A stretch of DNA of 42,500 nt. It comes from Halisarca cf. caerulea (taxonomy: Eukaryota; Porifera; Demospongiae; Chondrillida; Halisarcidae). The notes below the pieces were generated by a model, which worked only from the letters and a program-made list of their open reading frames with translations, searched no databases and had not been told where the DNA came from. Shown in pieces: positions 1 through 12,084 of this stretch; within the stretch, counting starts at the first letter, position 1; each line of letters starts with the position of its first letter. The stretch covers positions 2,187,801-2,230,300 of the forward strand of contig CAUJGJ010000040.1 of assembly GCA_963170055.1 (NCBI GenBank), read 5' to 3'. The position numbers were made by a program, and so were the translations under genes.

Positions 1-73
1 GCTAATCCTTTGTGAGTTAACAACAAAACCCCCCAAAAAATCCATTCATGTATATTTAACATTTTACTATAAT

Positions 74-128
<55 letters not shown>

Positions 129-298
129 GCCCTCGTTTATCCGATCACGTTTGTTCCTCATAAAAAGTGATGGATAAACCAGGTGTTGGATAAATCAGGG
201 TAAGTTGTATACAGAGTAGTGATGGTGATTTACAGTGGAGTGCTGGATAAATAAGGTTTTCAGATAAAGCAGTTTTGGATAAATCAGATGTGACTGTA

Positions 299-341
<43 letters not shown>
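74..341. repeat. (TA)n runs around a degenerate 'ggataaa' foldback-type repeat
   Basis: TA runs occupy about 74-126 and 301-341. Between them, phrases such as 'tggataaatca' recur every 20-40 bases, and the same style of sequence appears at 16660-16830 and 39760-39920 in introns 3 of B and D. It looks like a diverged short palindromic element. No coding was seen. Confidence 0.5.
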
Positions 342-344
<3 letters not shown>

Positions 345-352
345 TGGATTTG

Positions 353-479
353 GGTTAGGAGGTTGCTGGATTATAGAGGTCAGTTTGTATGGAAAATTAG
401 TGGTTGGTGCCAGAGAATCTTGGCTGGTTTAGGTGAATGCTGGTTTATAGAGGTGCTGGATTAGGCAGGTTCTACTGTA
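353..479 (+). repeat. Partial copy of the 180-bp foldback element at 20820-20999
   Basis: The phrases 'tatagaggtcagtttgtatgg' (shared core) and 'gaatgctggtttatagaggt' recur in the same order at 20889-20985. Only the right half is present here. Confidence 0.6.
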
Positions 480-1000
480 CTATCTACTCAAAAACCAACC
501 TTTTTGAGCCAATGTCAATTTTAAGATGCAACATTGAATGTGTCCACTAGTACTGTGTGTACAGTGAATCTCATTATAACGAATCCCAGGGGACACTGAA
601 AATTCTTCTCTATACCAGAAATTCACCATACCAGTTAGACATTCATAATAGACCGCAAACTGCGGCACATGTATTTGACAATGTTTGCAATAGGCAGAAA
701 TTCACTGTAAGAGTGTTCTTTGTAACGAGTTTCCACTGTGATTTGTGTGTACAGTGAATTCTCACGAGTTGCCCAGTGCTTTATCCACCAAGCCCTTTTA
801 TCCATCATGATCCATTTTATGTTTGTTTTTTTAAAGGGTTGTACATTGGCTTGGATACCGCTGGACTTTATTTTCGAAAATTTAGCAAATGAGTCTGTAT
901 TTGCAAAAATTTGATATACCTATATACTTATATATATATATATATATACATGGATTTATATTAGGATAATACTTGATTTTGCATCAATGATAATTACACC
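480..1000. other. Non-coding stretch upstream of gene A exon 3
   Basis: This stretch holds a degenerate short repeat with 'acagtgaatctcattataacg' style ends (about 558-755) and a TA run at 927-948. The second exon of gene A was looked for here and not found; a short exon-4-like match at 531-546 is reported as a finding. Confidence 0.45.
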
Positions 1001-1008
1001 CTTTGCAG

Positions 1009-4000
1009 CCCAGATACGAAAAACTGCACATGTAGTTTCTGTAAATTGGGACCCATGGGACAAGATGAAGAACAAGGCGAATCTGATTTGTCTAAAAAAG
1101 AGGAAGCCATGACCTTGGATACTGTTAGACTTGCATTTCCGAAATTGTGGTCTGAGGATGGTGATACAGATACCACATCAGCAGAGTCTACCACCAATGA
1201 AAGAGTTCAGCTCACAGCCAATGGAACTAGATTCCTAAGTGAGAATTTGGTTCTGCAAATTGCATTTTTGCATGTGCTATACAGTCTCTAGTATATATAC
1301 ATCTCATATAGATAATACTATTATAATATATATATGTATATATATATATATATATAAAGGTAAACCGTACTAATTTGGGGCAGGCCCTAATTTGGGTTGC
1401 TTTGAACAATACGATAAACTGTGGCACTGTTGTCATTTGAGTACAGAGCATGGCATGGAGTATAGTTCGATCAGTTATGTAAACTGTATGATTCTTCTGA
1501 GCGCCACAGTTTATACTGTTTTGCTCTAAGTGAACCAAATTTGGGCCTGCCCCAAATTAGGATGGTTTACCTTATATATATATATATATATATTGTCACG
1601 AAGTGCACGACAGTCACCACGCGAAGTCAACTCAATAATTCAAACAGCTCCAACTCAAGCAAAAGCTACAAAACTCAGTAAATCATATATACTAACTGGT
1701 ACAGCTATAATATACATGAAAGTCATGGCACTACACAAAAGGAAGTGGAATTACAATGGCTCTAACACAAAAGGCGCAGGCCACACACAGACAGTAAGAA
1801 CTACAGACAGTAAAGATTAATGTTCAACAGCAAATATGGTAAGGGAACTTCAAACTACAGTACAGAGATGATCATCTACACAATATATCAAGTTACACGA
1901 TGGATACACTGTATAAACAACAGGAAATGATAACACAAGAAGGACTGACTACATAAAGTATTATAAAATACATACACATTTACATAGACAATATTCAACA
2001 GGAGAACATCACATATATATATATTATATATATATATATATAATATATAGGGGGAGAGACATCATTATTCAATCTTACAATACTCATGGGTGATTACATG
2101 TGGAAATTGCTAGATGAATTAGTGATGTGTGCCAAAAAATTACTTAGGACACAGGTTTTAACAGTGGAGTGCAAAAACATAATTGAGTCACTGACCTGGC
2201 AAGGTACTTTGTGTGCAAGTGATTTGTGTTTAAATTCAGATCAGCTCCATTATCCGTGTCAGCGACTATTTCGTGACTATGACGCAATACGACGTCACCA
2301 TATTATGATGATGTCGTGTTACACGATACCTCTGGCAACCCATATGATGACCTCATCCCCAATTCACTGTGGCAACTTTCGCATGTGGAACATGCCCAGA
2401 TTGTTATGATAAGGCTCACTGGAGTGCATAGTGATAAAAGTTAATGTTTGCTGTGTGAATTTGTTGTTTGTCACGCGGTTCGCTCGTGATTCAGTCCTAA
2501 CTTGTCAACCCGGCCGTCGAGATTGCGTCACAAAACATCACAGGGGCACAATTGTCTCATGATATTCTTGTGATTGAGCTTCTTAATCACCTTCTTGTTG
2601 GGCATGTCACAAAAACGTCGGTGGGCGGTGGAAAAGAGCTTTTCAAAGGACAAAATCTCACTTAAAAGTAAGTTTTCGATAAAATCTAGCAATTCCATGT
2701 TGCGGAAGTTAAAACTTGATGGTTGGACAAAATTCAGACTTGCAGTAGTTTTGCTCTTGTGGTCTTTTATAAATTGCTCACGAATGGAAAAGACTTTTCG
2801 CTTCCGCAACATACAATCGCTAGATAATCCAGTTTACTATGGTACTAATAGGTTTGCTGTTCCCCGTTGAGCTTTTCCCAGTGCCCACCAGCGTTTTTGT
2901 TCTATTCCAATACGTTTTCCTTCAGGTATTGTAAATTGCTCGAAATTGTAAAGAGCCTTAAAGTGCTCACTAATATTAACAACAAGTAATTCGAGTTAAA
3001 AACTCGTGGGGGCTGCCGCCCCACGCACTTGAATCACTTGCAAAGCATTGGAGTGTAAGTGCACAGCTGAACATTCATTGAACATACTGTTTATTGTAAC
3101 TGGACGATTGTTTTGAAAACAATTCCTATAACTCATTCCTGTATAAATTCATGCTTCTCCATTACTATTATATAAATTCTCTATTATAAGACTTTTCTTC
3201 AAATCCATATTATATATAATATATCGGACGAGCGTTACACACCGGAAGTCCAAATGAAAACAATATAGGGGCTGCCTGTGCATGGCAGCCCCTAAAAACA
3301 TAATAATATTCATGTTCAAATAACTTAAAGGCTGAACCGTTCACCATCTAAAAAGATAAAAAGCTTTGTATGTATATTGCGCCATTTTGACCCCAGTTGG
3401 ACATGTACCGCATGCGTTAAAATTAATGAAAGTGTTTGGACTTGTTTTTGCCCGGTTTGCCTCTACAGCAACTAATCGAAGACCGCTATAGCCAATTTTT
3501 AAATCTATGGCAACTGATCTGAAGCCCACTAGCCAAGGACGTCGACAGCCCACTTTATCAAGGATAATGGACCTGATCCGAGCTAGGATAGGATTCTTCG
3601 CTGCTACACAAGGTGCTAGTCAATGGAAATCAAAGAATATAAAACAGGGACCCAAGCTGTACGATGTTATCTGGCTACAAAATGTAATATGCACTCAAGG
3701 CCTACAACAAAATCCAAAAACGTTTAACTTATCTACTCCTATACTACAAAAGCACAAAGACATCAACCACTCCTAACCAGTCCTATAAAGAAGCACAAAG
3801 ACTCCAGGCCTACTAACCAAGTATATATAGTACTACGAGGAATAACAACTAAACAGGATAGCGCCAAGCAATATGCATTAAAATGTTCTCCAGGGCATCA
3901 CTGGATGCTACCCCAAAACGCTCCCTCCACATAAACTTATCCATGCAGGTATGAAGGCAATTGATCACCATCAACACCTTTCATCTTCTTAAACTTGTAC

Positions 4001-4485
4001 TTCACACTTGCCCAGTAGGATTCAATGGCTTGAGTGTGGACTCCACTTTGGGAATCCACAAAATGAAGCGAATGGTTGACAGTTGCATGGCTGGAAACAG
4101 GTGCAAACTGCTGGACCTGGTTGTAGGCTCGCCATTGATCTACTATTTAACCCATGTACTATTTCCTACTAAAACTTAAGGCTAGGAGGAACAGTGTCCC
4201 CATTAAAAAATTCGGTGATCAGTGGGGCGAACAGCAGTTGCTAATTTGCGTTAGGGTTCTCCTGTGCTGTCGCCATCTTCAAGTTGCACCTTGGATTGCT
4301 CCTCTTAACTTTTCTTCATCTCATTTGCTTGTTGTGGCCACGTACTCATTTTCCTCATAGTTCGCATCTTCTTCAAGAGTGCCACGTGGTGGTAGCCATT
4401 TCGTTCATGTCACATCGTGACGTGAACAAAATCGCTACCATGATATATACATATACTGTATATATGTATACATATTATATTCATA

Positions 4486-4529
<44 letters not shown>

Positions 4530-4659
4530 GTATATATATATACAGTATATGTATATATCATGGTAGCAATTTTGTTCACGTCACGATGTGACATGAACGA
4601 AATGGCTACCACCACGTGGCACTCTTGAAGAATAAATCTTTATCGGTTTCAGTTTAGCC

Positions 4660-4732
<73 letters not shown>

Positions 4733-5782
4733 AAGTATATAAAGGGTCTCTAAGTGCCTTACTTTCGCTGAAAACCAGAAAGTTTACATAGTGTAAAAGG
4801 TCACCGTTTCGGCTTATTATTATTATTATTCTCGCCGTTTAGTTCAAACAAGATAGCAACCCTTAGCAGGGACATAGTGACCAAATTTCATCATCATTCT
4901 TATTCAATACTTTGTGCTGGGTGACTTTTACACCTTTAGAGGAAATTCGTTCTGGGAAAATCAGATTTTGTGGGCTTGACCACAAAATTGATTGTGTCTG
5001 CCATTGTATAAATGGCTGACTCGTATATGGATGGTATCGTACTCGTTCATGTGGCAACTTTTTAGGGGTTGCCGCAGGCAGCCCCTATATTGTTTTCATT
5101 TGGACTTAATTTCAGTGTGTAATGCTTGTCTGATATACACACACACGCACACACACACACACACATATATATTTATACATAATATGGATTTGAAGAAAGT
5201 CTTATAATAGAGTATTTATACAATAGTAATAGAGAAGTATGAATTTATACAAGAACGAGTTATAGGAATTATTTTGAAAACAATTGCCAATTTGAATTAC
5301 TTGTTGTGTTATTTTCCAGTTAAATTGTAAAGAGTACGCTGGCCTATGGACATAATATTTGAAATAGAAATGAAAAGTACATGGACAAGAATGGTAAAAG
5401 AACCATTTAAAAACGGACTGAAGAATTCCTACTTCCCGCTTCATACTGATTATTATCTGTTGGATTTAGGAATTCGCACACTGTACCCGGTCCAACCCAC
5501 CTCTGTCTAGCTCTCAGCCCATCTAGCCCCATGTTTTCCCAGTTCTATACCCATCTAGGTCTTTGCATCCTCAGCACTATGCCAGTCTGGACCTATATAT
5601 GTCCATCCTCATGCCCCTCTAGCCCAATGTATACCTAACCCTCTGTAAGTCTACACCTATGCCTGTTCAGCCCTGTGCAGCAAACAACTCTCCTTGTTCC
5701 AGTGATTTTTGACGATTGACAATTTTTGTATATAAATCTTGTATATATATAATATATGTATGTATAATATATAATATTATAT

Positions 5783-5813
<31 letters not shown>

Positions 5814-7977
5814 CGCGTGTGTGTGTATACATATATAATATAATTGTATAATATTATGTATACATACACATGCAATTTCCGGGGTAACCACGCTAAGTTA
5901 AATCCCATAACCGGTGTATAACTGCATTAGTTAAGAGCCCACTTGGCTTCTTATTGCAGTTGTACCCAGTCCACATTAGGGAAAGGGTAATTAGACACGA
6001 AAGGAAGTCATTACAATAACAATCTAGCACATTGTATGGCTTCATTCGGTAATTGCCCATAGTCAAGGTCGAGGATAGCACTGGTGTTCGGACTTCTAAA
6101 GTGATGTACTAGCTTGTTGTCAGCGACTTTGGCATTTCAAGCAAACAGGCCAGGCTTTTGCTGGAGCAATGGTACCGGTGACAGTAGGGGTGGCTACTGG
6201 CTTAAGTGTGTATTAGGTAATATCCTCTATTGTCCAAGAACATACTGTTGTGAAAACTTGCTTATAAAGTTTTCAAATTCATCCAAGTGTGAACACTTTG
6301 TATATACTTTGATTATTCTCAAGTCAACTATTGCCCTTGTAGATTAGCAGCATCAAAAAAATAAGAGTTTGGATACTTATGTAGCCAAAACTAAGGGAAT
6401 TTATTTTCCACAAATACAAGCCCTGTGGGGGGTATATAATAGTTATACAATGGTATTTACGGAATATGCATGCCAGCATGATTCTGTTGAAAAGCACAAG
6501 CAAATGCAGCAATAACATGTATTTCAATGCACATTGCAGATAACACCTGCAACATTGAATGTACTAGACTTGGATGCACGACGTATACAATGAGGTGAGA
6601 TTCAGAGTCAAGATATAAATATGTGTAAATCGTTGTAAGTACAATCATGATAATGAACTTCAGTGGTATGGTATAATATTTTGATATAATATGGTGGTAG
6701 TCCATAATATTATACATGGATAAAGCGGGGGCAAAATGGCCGTTATATGCTTAACGTCTACAGTATCAAACTAGTGCCAGTAGATATTTTTCCTCATGCA
6801 AATATACACCCAGTAATCAGCAATACCAGACTATATCATTATTAATACTGCATGGGTATAACCTGGCCAGGTTTCAAATTATTGTAACAATGCAGATGGA
6901 AGGAAACAACCCATGGACAGGATTCCAGGAATTTAACCTTGTCTCATGCACATGTATACATGACATTATCACAATATTACTTTATATAATAATTATTATA
7001 GTAGTTAAGACGCAGTCACTCTTGCTGTATGCATGGTATATAGTATATAATGCACTCACCCTGGGGCTCTGCAATTTGTATACTGTACCATCATACAAGT
7101 GTTCTTGACTTCCAGGAATTTTATACAACCATGCACTTTGAATGCTTTATATTGAGTTTCTGACAAGGATTGGTGGTATATATGAATCCCCGAAGACTTT
7201 CTATCTATAGGTTGCAATCCTATGTTTGCTTGTCTCAATGGGGTATGCAGATTAGCATTGTTCAGGTTTGATTTGGAGCGCAATCCTTCGATTGGAATGC
7301 TATTTAATGAATACTACAGAGAGCTATTTGCCTAAACTTCCAGGATTCGAATTATTATACGTAATTAAACTCATGACACAGTATAAAATTACTCTAGAAG
7401 TGTGCTGTTACCATGGTAACAGATACAGTAATTATAAAATATTTTATTTTAAGAATACAATACTATGTTGTTCACTACAGTGATTGTATGCACAGATATA
7501 ATATTACTATAATTATTATTAATAATTATTATGAATAATACTTGGATTTCCTCATTCCATACATTCCATTTCAGTGCAAACATGCAGGAAATAAAATGTC
7601 ATTGCCACAAGTGTTCTGTTGAATCAAAGAATGCAGCTGATTCAGATGACAATAGGGAGAAAAGGAGGTACTCAGATTACTCTTCCAGCTCATCCTCATC
7701 TGGATTGTCTTATTCACAAAACAGACTAGTACTCGTACAGACCAGTTGCGATGGAAGATCAGGATCAGGCAGTTGGTGGGGGCGTACTTGGATAAGTCGA
7801 GTTAGTATAAGGCAACGAAGAGTAAAGATCAAGGGTCCTTGTGGTAAATACAAAAAAAGCGGTACTGATATAGACATTGGTGGAAGTGCAGATGTTGACC
7901 TTAGCATGGTGCCTTATGGAGGAATACCAGCACCTCGTCCAAATCATGCACAATACCTCGAAAGGTATGAAGGGTGA
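1009..7977 (+). CDS. Gene A: secreted two-module Cys-rich precursor, type 1 (5' partial)
   Basis: Visible coding exons are exon 3 at 1009-1238, exon 4 at 6540-6594 and exon 5 at 7575-7977, giving 228 residues. Acceptors are ctttgcag, cattgcag and ccatttcag; donors are gtgagaat and gtgagatt. Exon 3 starts with the CxCxxC half of module 1 (NCTCSFC), followed by an acidic linker ending with an N-G-T sequon. Exon 4 is 55 bp and encodes CNIECTRLGC. Exon 5 supplies CHCHKC, then a polybasic REKRR, a Ser-rich stretch and a tail with SWWGRTW and two extra cysteines. Intron phases match genes B-D, so this is the same family, closest to C. Exons 1 and 2 were not found in 1-1008 and probably lie before the window. 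Intron 3 is 5.3 kb and full of repeats, so expression cannot be assumed. The function is unknown; a secreted, processed peptide precursor is inferred from the paralogues. Confidence 0.78.
1357..1573. mobile_element. Foldback (MITE-like) element between TA runs, 217 bp
   Basis: The left end aaggtaaaccgtactaattt and the right end, read in reverse, aaggtaaaccatcctaattt are near-identical, and the complementarity continues well inwards (ggggcaggccc and further). It is flanked directly by TA repeats on both sides, which suits a TA-targeting element. It lies in intron 3 of gene A. Confidence 0.65.
1594..2608. other. Intron sequence, nothing recognised
   Basis: A short (TA)n palindromic patch lies at about 2011-2048. 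Short open frames have no recognisable motif. CpG-containing words cluster at 2263-2345 and 2470-2530, but no gene is supported. Confidence 0.4.
2609..2905. mobile_element. Imperfect long inverted repeat (about 300 bp)
   Basis: The left arm starting caaaaacgtcggtgggcgg pairs with the right arm (reverse read caaaaacgctggtgggcac). A second paired block is atgttgcggaag at 2698-2709 with cttccgcaacat at 2800-2811. Open frames on both strands here are side effects of the palindrome. Confidence 0.6.
2981..3299 (+). mobile_element. Hairpin-ended repeat H1, copy 1
   Basis: It starts aacaagtaattcgag, with a hairpin cgagtt-aaa-aactcg, and ends with a GC-rich hairpin closing in cagcccctaaaaac. It shares the ordered blocks of the copies at 11355 and 36971 but lacks the central second palindrome arm and the long TA run. 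Confidence 0.8.
3300..3880. other. Intron sequence without a supported gene
   Basis: There are short open frames on both strands (3341-3553 minus, 3507-3776 plus) and no recognisable domain. It may belong to the flank of the transposase remnant at 3883-4134. Confidence 0.35.
3883..4134 (-). pseudogene. Remnant of a Merlin / ISXO2-like DDE transposase C-terminus
   Basis: The minus strand reads WRAYNQVQQF, then HATVNHSLHFVD, GVHTQAIESYW, KYKFKKMKG and LPSYL. A frameshift follows and the next frame reads DKFMWRERFG. From memory this is the C-terminal pattern of IS1595/ISXO2-type (Merlin) transposases: 'VNHS..FVD...GVHT..IE..W...K..FK.M.G' followed by 'F.WR..FG'. The frameshift and the absence of a recognisable N-terminal half mark it as dead. 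It lies antisense inside intron 3 of gene A. Confidence 0.72.
4371..4630. mobile_element. Near-perfect 260-bp foldback palindrome
   Basis: Arms of about 115 bp start cttcaagagtgccacgtggt and end in its reverse complement; they differ at only a few bases and meet in a TA-rich centre. It would extrude as a long hairpin. It lies in intron 3 of gene A, and no coding is present. Confidence 0.85.
4663..4730. repeat. (TA)n microsatellite
   Basis: Near-pure TA dinucleotides of about 60 bp. Confidence 0.9.
5059..5305 (-). mobile_element. Hairpin-ended repeat H1, copy 2, reverse and partly deleted
   Basis: The plus strand starts tttttaggggttgccgcagg (the H1 terminal hairpin, reversed), passes through a CA/TA microsatellite and atggatttgaagaaagtc, and ends gaattacttgtt. 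The segment between the central palindrome and the outer end is missing. The preceding 4880-5050 resembles 25690-25860. Confidence 0.72.
5480..5690. repeat. Degenerate CT-rich minisatellite ('ccatctagccc' type)
   Basis: Words such as tctagc, ccatctag and cctatgcc recur every 20-30 bases. A related patch lies at 27330-27400. No coding was recognised. Confidence 0.5.
5780..5830. repeat. (GT)n/(GC)n microsatellite
   Basis: gt repeats with an inner gcgcgcgcg run; alternating purine-pyrimidine throughout. Confidence 0.85.
5840..6538. other. Last part of gene A intron 3, nothing recognised
   Basis: There are no repeats shared with the rest of the window that I can see and no supported coding region, only short frames on both strands. 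Confidence 0.4.
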
Positions 7978-8301
7978 TCAAACATGCAAGAGACATCAAT
8001 CGTTAGCAATAGACCTTGAGACAGCTAGTAGTATATATGGCACAAACTGCATCTTATAGTTAATGTAATCATTTAATTGTAGAGTTCATTTACAGTATTA
8101 CAGTATTATACAATAGGTAAGAAATAACTTCACTATGCATTTGAATGAAAAACAATGTAGATGAGTTTATGCACATAATGGGAAATTTCAAAATGGTCGC
8201 CACAAATTTAATCAAAAATACCCCCCCCCCCCTTATTCTTATTTCAGAGTATTACGTAGATAATGTGGAGAAATGAAGATGAAAGTAAGCTGTTAGAACA
8301 C

Positions 8302-8804
8302 TTTAACCTTTTATTGACTGCATGCATGATTTTTCGCATACCCGTTATCGACGGAAGACCACTTTAGTGGCTCTAGCCTCACCACCTGACTTAAATCCAT
8401 TTTTATACTTCCACAACTATGCCAGAAGACTTTTCGAACATCTATAACTCTTTCGCAATCTTTTTGAGGCAAAACTGTTCACACGAAGAGAAAATTGTGC
8501 GCCTTCAATTCTTCCGTATCTAGGAGCGGCCATTTTATTTTGTGGTTAGTTCCGTATATTTACGTAAATCCATCGTATACGTGCGTTTCTTGGCATACAT
8601 TTGCGTTTTCATAAAAACTTTGGAACCTTTTATACTAATCCCTAGAGATTGTATTAGAATAAAACTAGGCTTGTAGAATATACTCACGATAGGCTATCTG
8701 TTGATATAAATTACAGGTCGCTGCGATAAATTTTAATAATCGCCGTCTAAAACCACTGTTATTTTAAGAGCCACTTAAGTGGTCTTCCGTCAATAAGGGG
8801 TTAA
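8302..8804. mobile_element. TIR element at TTAA sites, about 500 bp (piggyBac-like MITE?)
   Basis: Left ttaaccttttattgac and the right end reversed, ttaaccccttattgac, match. A longer inner repeat is gacggaagaccacttwagtggctct at 8351-8374 and 8767-8791. TTAA at both ends suits a piggyBac-type element; that assignment is inference. There is no transposase inside. Confidence 0.6.
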
Positions 8805-9575
8805 CCCAATATTTCTTCACTTAGTTTACTATAACCTTTTAACGACCGCGTGTTACTGTAATCGTGGACCAGTTATGTACCGTTAGCCAATAAATTGACT
8901 CAAAGAGCAAAACTGCTGTTCTACTGATGTAGAAACTCCGATTTACTCAAGATCATCTCCGTTGATTGTAACAGTTACAAACTTTTAGAAAAAACTAGTC
9001 TTCACATTTGAATTGTACTTGTACAGAAATATGATGAATTTTGCAGGTTCGGCCTTGATGACGCTTCAGGTAATGATTCCACTGAATTCGCCGCAGACTC
9101 TTTCTTTATGGATTGTTACAAGTTTTAAACTTCTCCATCACTTGTAGGGAACAACCGATGCCGGCATTACCATCTTTTTCAGCGAAATTTCCTGGCCAAC
9201 AATGACCTCACAAATGTGCTCAGTATGCGGCAAATGACCCAGAAATGCTTTCATTCGCGAAGAATACTTCTCTTCTAAAACAATTCTTGCGATTCTAATT
9301 GGTTAATGCCTCCAACTTAACCTAACAAGGCCAATTTCGGCTACAAAAAGAGCTAAATAATAATTTTATTGTTTGCATAACTCTGTATATTGTTTGTATA
9401 CTTGCGTTAGAATGCATGCACTCTCTTGCGTTTTAGTATGAACTTTAGACATCTTTTAAATATTTTAAACACTGTTGTATCTCTATAAAATTGGCAAGAT
9501 TTACAACACACAACAAGTCCTTACTCCTCATATAAAAAGTTTGGTGATTGCGCAATGTTCGTGTATCGCGGTATG
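8805..9575. other. Intergenic, no gene seen
   Basis: AT-rich sequence without long open frames or repeats shared within the window. Confidence 0.4.
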
Positions 9576-10390
9576 CAGGTATGTTATGGCAGATTTTGCC
9601 ATAAAACAAAATGGCTGCCGTTTCCGAGCGCTTCGAACTAAACGATTTGTTTTAGCTTCCTGAAGGTTTCAAACCCCAAGATGCATGGTCGCTATTTTTC
9701 AACCATGTCAAAATTAGCTAATACGCAAAAAGGCGGAAAGGAAGACTTCTGAGTTTTGACACACAAGTCGATTCACAAGATAGAGCATACCCCAAACTTA
9801 CATATTTGGATATGGAAAAGCGCTGCTCCATTCCACGGCTGTTATGTCAAAAGATTTCTTTTCCAACAGAACGGTTGTAGCAACAAAAGGCGGTGCATAA
9901 ACTGAACGGTATAACTGACAATCTTCCCATATCCAAAATTGTAAGTTGGCCCTTTAGGAAAAACCTGACAAAGTTTCAAGCATACAGGTAGAGGTCTAGT
10001 TCTCCGCCTTTTTAATTTGCCATAACTTTCCTATGCACAAGAGTGCTTCTTTCGCCCTTGGTCACGTTGACGCCACATGTTCTCAGTGTTGCGGAGGCTA
10101 ATTTATACGCTGCAATTTCGATCATCACTTTGGAGGTATATAAGTTAATTGGAGATTTCGAAGCTTGAATACTCGCAGATCTGCAATTTCTCATTCTATT
10201 ACCATCCATTTGCTAAAATGAAAGGACATAATCCTTTCTGTTGCTGGTGAAACCGTTAAATCTTGAAAACTATCAAGGTGGTCACGCAGCTACAATGTGA
10301 TAATTAGTATTGGGCGTTACGATTTAATTGCATACCTGTGAAAACCACCAAAACACCCTTTGCAATCACAAATCTGCCATAACTTACCTG
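9576..10390. mobile_element. TIR element, caggtatgttatggca ends, 815 bp (copy 1)
   Basis: Left caggtatgttatggcagat and the right end reversed, caggtaagttatggcagat, differ by one base. Inner blocks (attccacggctgttatgtc; catatccaaaattgtaag) reappear in inverted order within 31903-32666. It is non-autonomous, as no transposase frame is present. CAGG-type ends hint at the hAT superfamily, but target duplications are not clear. Confidence 0.72.
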
Positions 10391-11354
10391 CGTATTTGAG
10401 TAGGCAAGCCAATAAATTGGCTAACGGTACATAAGAGGACTAACAAAGTGAAGGAAAAAAATGGAACTGATTTGATGTATGGGATTTTAACTTCATCCCA
10501 TAATGCAGAGTACTAATGATTGTTTGGAGGCAATTAATTAAGTTATGTACAGCGAAAAGTTCTTTGGAATGGTAGCTAACTTTTGACAGTAGTGCCTTTA
10601 AGAAATTCCATGCACTTCAAGTTGTTGCTAAGATGTGCAGCATTTTTTGTTCTTTTTGGAGCAATATTTTACAAACACGTGCACATAAAACGATTGAAAG
10701 GAACAAGTTCTTATGAGGTGCTATGGTGAAAAGTTAGTTTTATCCTTTGCTAACAAGCTTGTACATTCTCGAAGCTCCAGCGAGTCACTTTCATCCCTGC
10801 GTTGTGCACATGAGAAGAAAATTAGCTCTTGCTAATATCTATCTCCTGGGCCTATTCTTGGTCACACAAATGTCAAACAAACTTTGGTACATAATTATGT
10901 TGCATTACATCACAAGCAGGGTACGTATCTTCACCCATAGGCACTTTAGTATAAAGTGCCTATATGCTTCACTGAAGCTGCAGCAGCTGCATGCATGGCT
11001 TAGCTGTATTAGTATAAGAGCTGCATGTGTCTTGTCCCTGACTCCCACGATTCTAATAGCTAGGTGGGCAACTATTATAGCGGTTTAAAGCATTTGGATA
11101 GTGCTGAACAAAGGTCACTTATTCAGGCTATGAATTGTCAGATAGTAGGTATCCCCTGCGTGTATGGTTTGTATAAGATAACACACTCAAGAATAACCTT
11201 GAGATTGCTTGTTATAAGGCACGCTGCTACTTATAACCCTAGCAAACAGTCTATTTGCAAACATTTGAGTTAGTATTGCGAGCGATTACACTGTTCACTT
11301 AGTTAATCAATAGTCCGTATGGTAAGCAAGTATTTTCAGGGATATTCACTCTTA
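10391..11354. other. Intergenic, no supported gene
   Basis: A 113-codon open frame at 10747-11088 has no recognisable motif, biased base content or splice context. I see nothing else. Confidence 0.4.
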
Positions 11355-11611
11355 AACAAGTAATTCGAGTTAAAAACTCGTGGGGGCTGCCGCCCCACGC
11401 ACTCGAATCACTTGCAAAGCATTGGAGTGTAAGTGCACAGCTGAACATTCATTGAACATACTGTTTATTGTAACTGGACGATTGTTTTGAAAACAATTGC
11501 CATATTTGGCAATTGTTTTCAAAACAATTCCTATAACTCATTCCTGTATAAATTCATACTTCTCTATTACTATTATATAAATTCTCTATTATAAGACTTT
11601 TCTTCAAATCC

Positions 11612-11664
<53 letters not shown>

Positions 11665-11733
11665 GATGAGCGTTACACACCAGAAGTCCAAATGAAAACA
11701 ATATAGGGGCTGCCTGCGGCAGCCCCTAAAAAC
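11355..11733 (+). mobile_element. Hairpin-ended repeat H1, copy 3 (full length)
   Basis: In order: aacaagtaattcgag, a 6-bp-arm hairpin, a GC hairpin, a long perfect palindrome around gccatatttggc, cctgtataaattcatac, a TA run at 11617-11662, cggatgagcgttacacacc, and the terminal GC hairpin closing in cagcccctaaaaac. Confidence 0.85.
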
Positions 11734-12084
11734 ACAGAGGACATTTAACCCAACAATTCACAAAATAATACACAAAACTTGACTGTCATTTAGCACAGGT
11801 ACTGTTCGAATCCATTTTTGTAGAAAAGCATTCACCAGCTTGTCCTAACTAGTCATCCTTCAGTCATGCAAATCATACGATTTAGCTCACTAAGACGTTG
11901 CTATGTAATCACATTCCACATGAGGTGCACATGTATAACCTACCTGTAAATGGAAACATTCGCTTTTTTCTATACATGCATGACAAAGTAATAGTAGGAT
12001 AGAGGTGGTCTTACAAGAGGGGTGGTCTTACATGAGAGAGAGGTAGGATATAGAGAGGTACATGATCTTACATGATAAATGTGA

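Noticed and set aside
2528..2870. Overlapping open frames on both strands
   Set aside because: They lie in an imperfect palindrome, which mirrors frames between strands.
10747..11088. 113-codon open frame
   Set aside because: No motif, no paralogue and ordinary AT-rich composition; explained by chance.
11355..11733. CRISPR-like or Rho-independent terminator reading of the GC hairpins
   Set aside because: The hairpins belong to a dispersed eukaryotic repeat (H1) and recur as part of one fixed order of blocks; there are no spacers.
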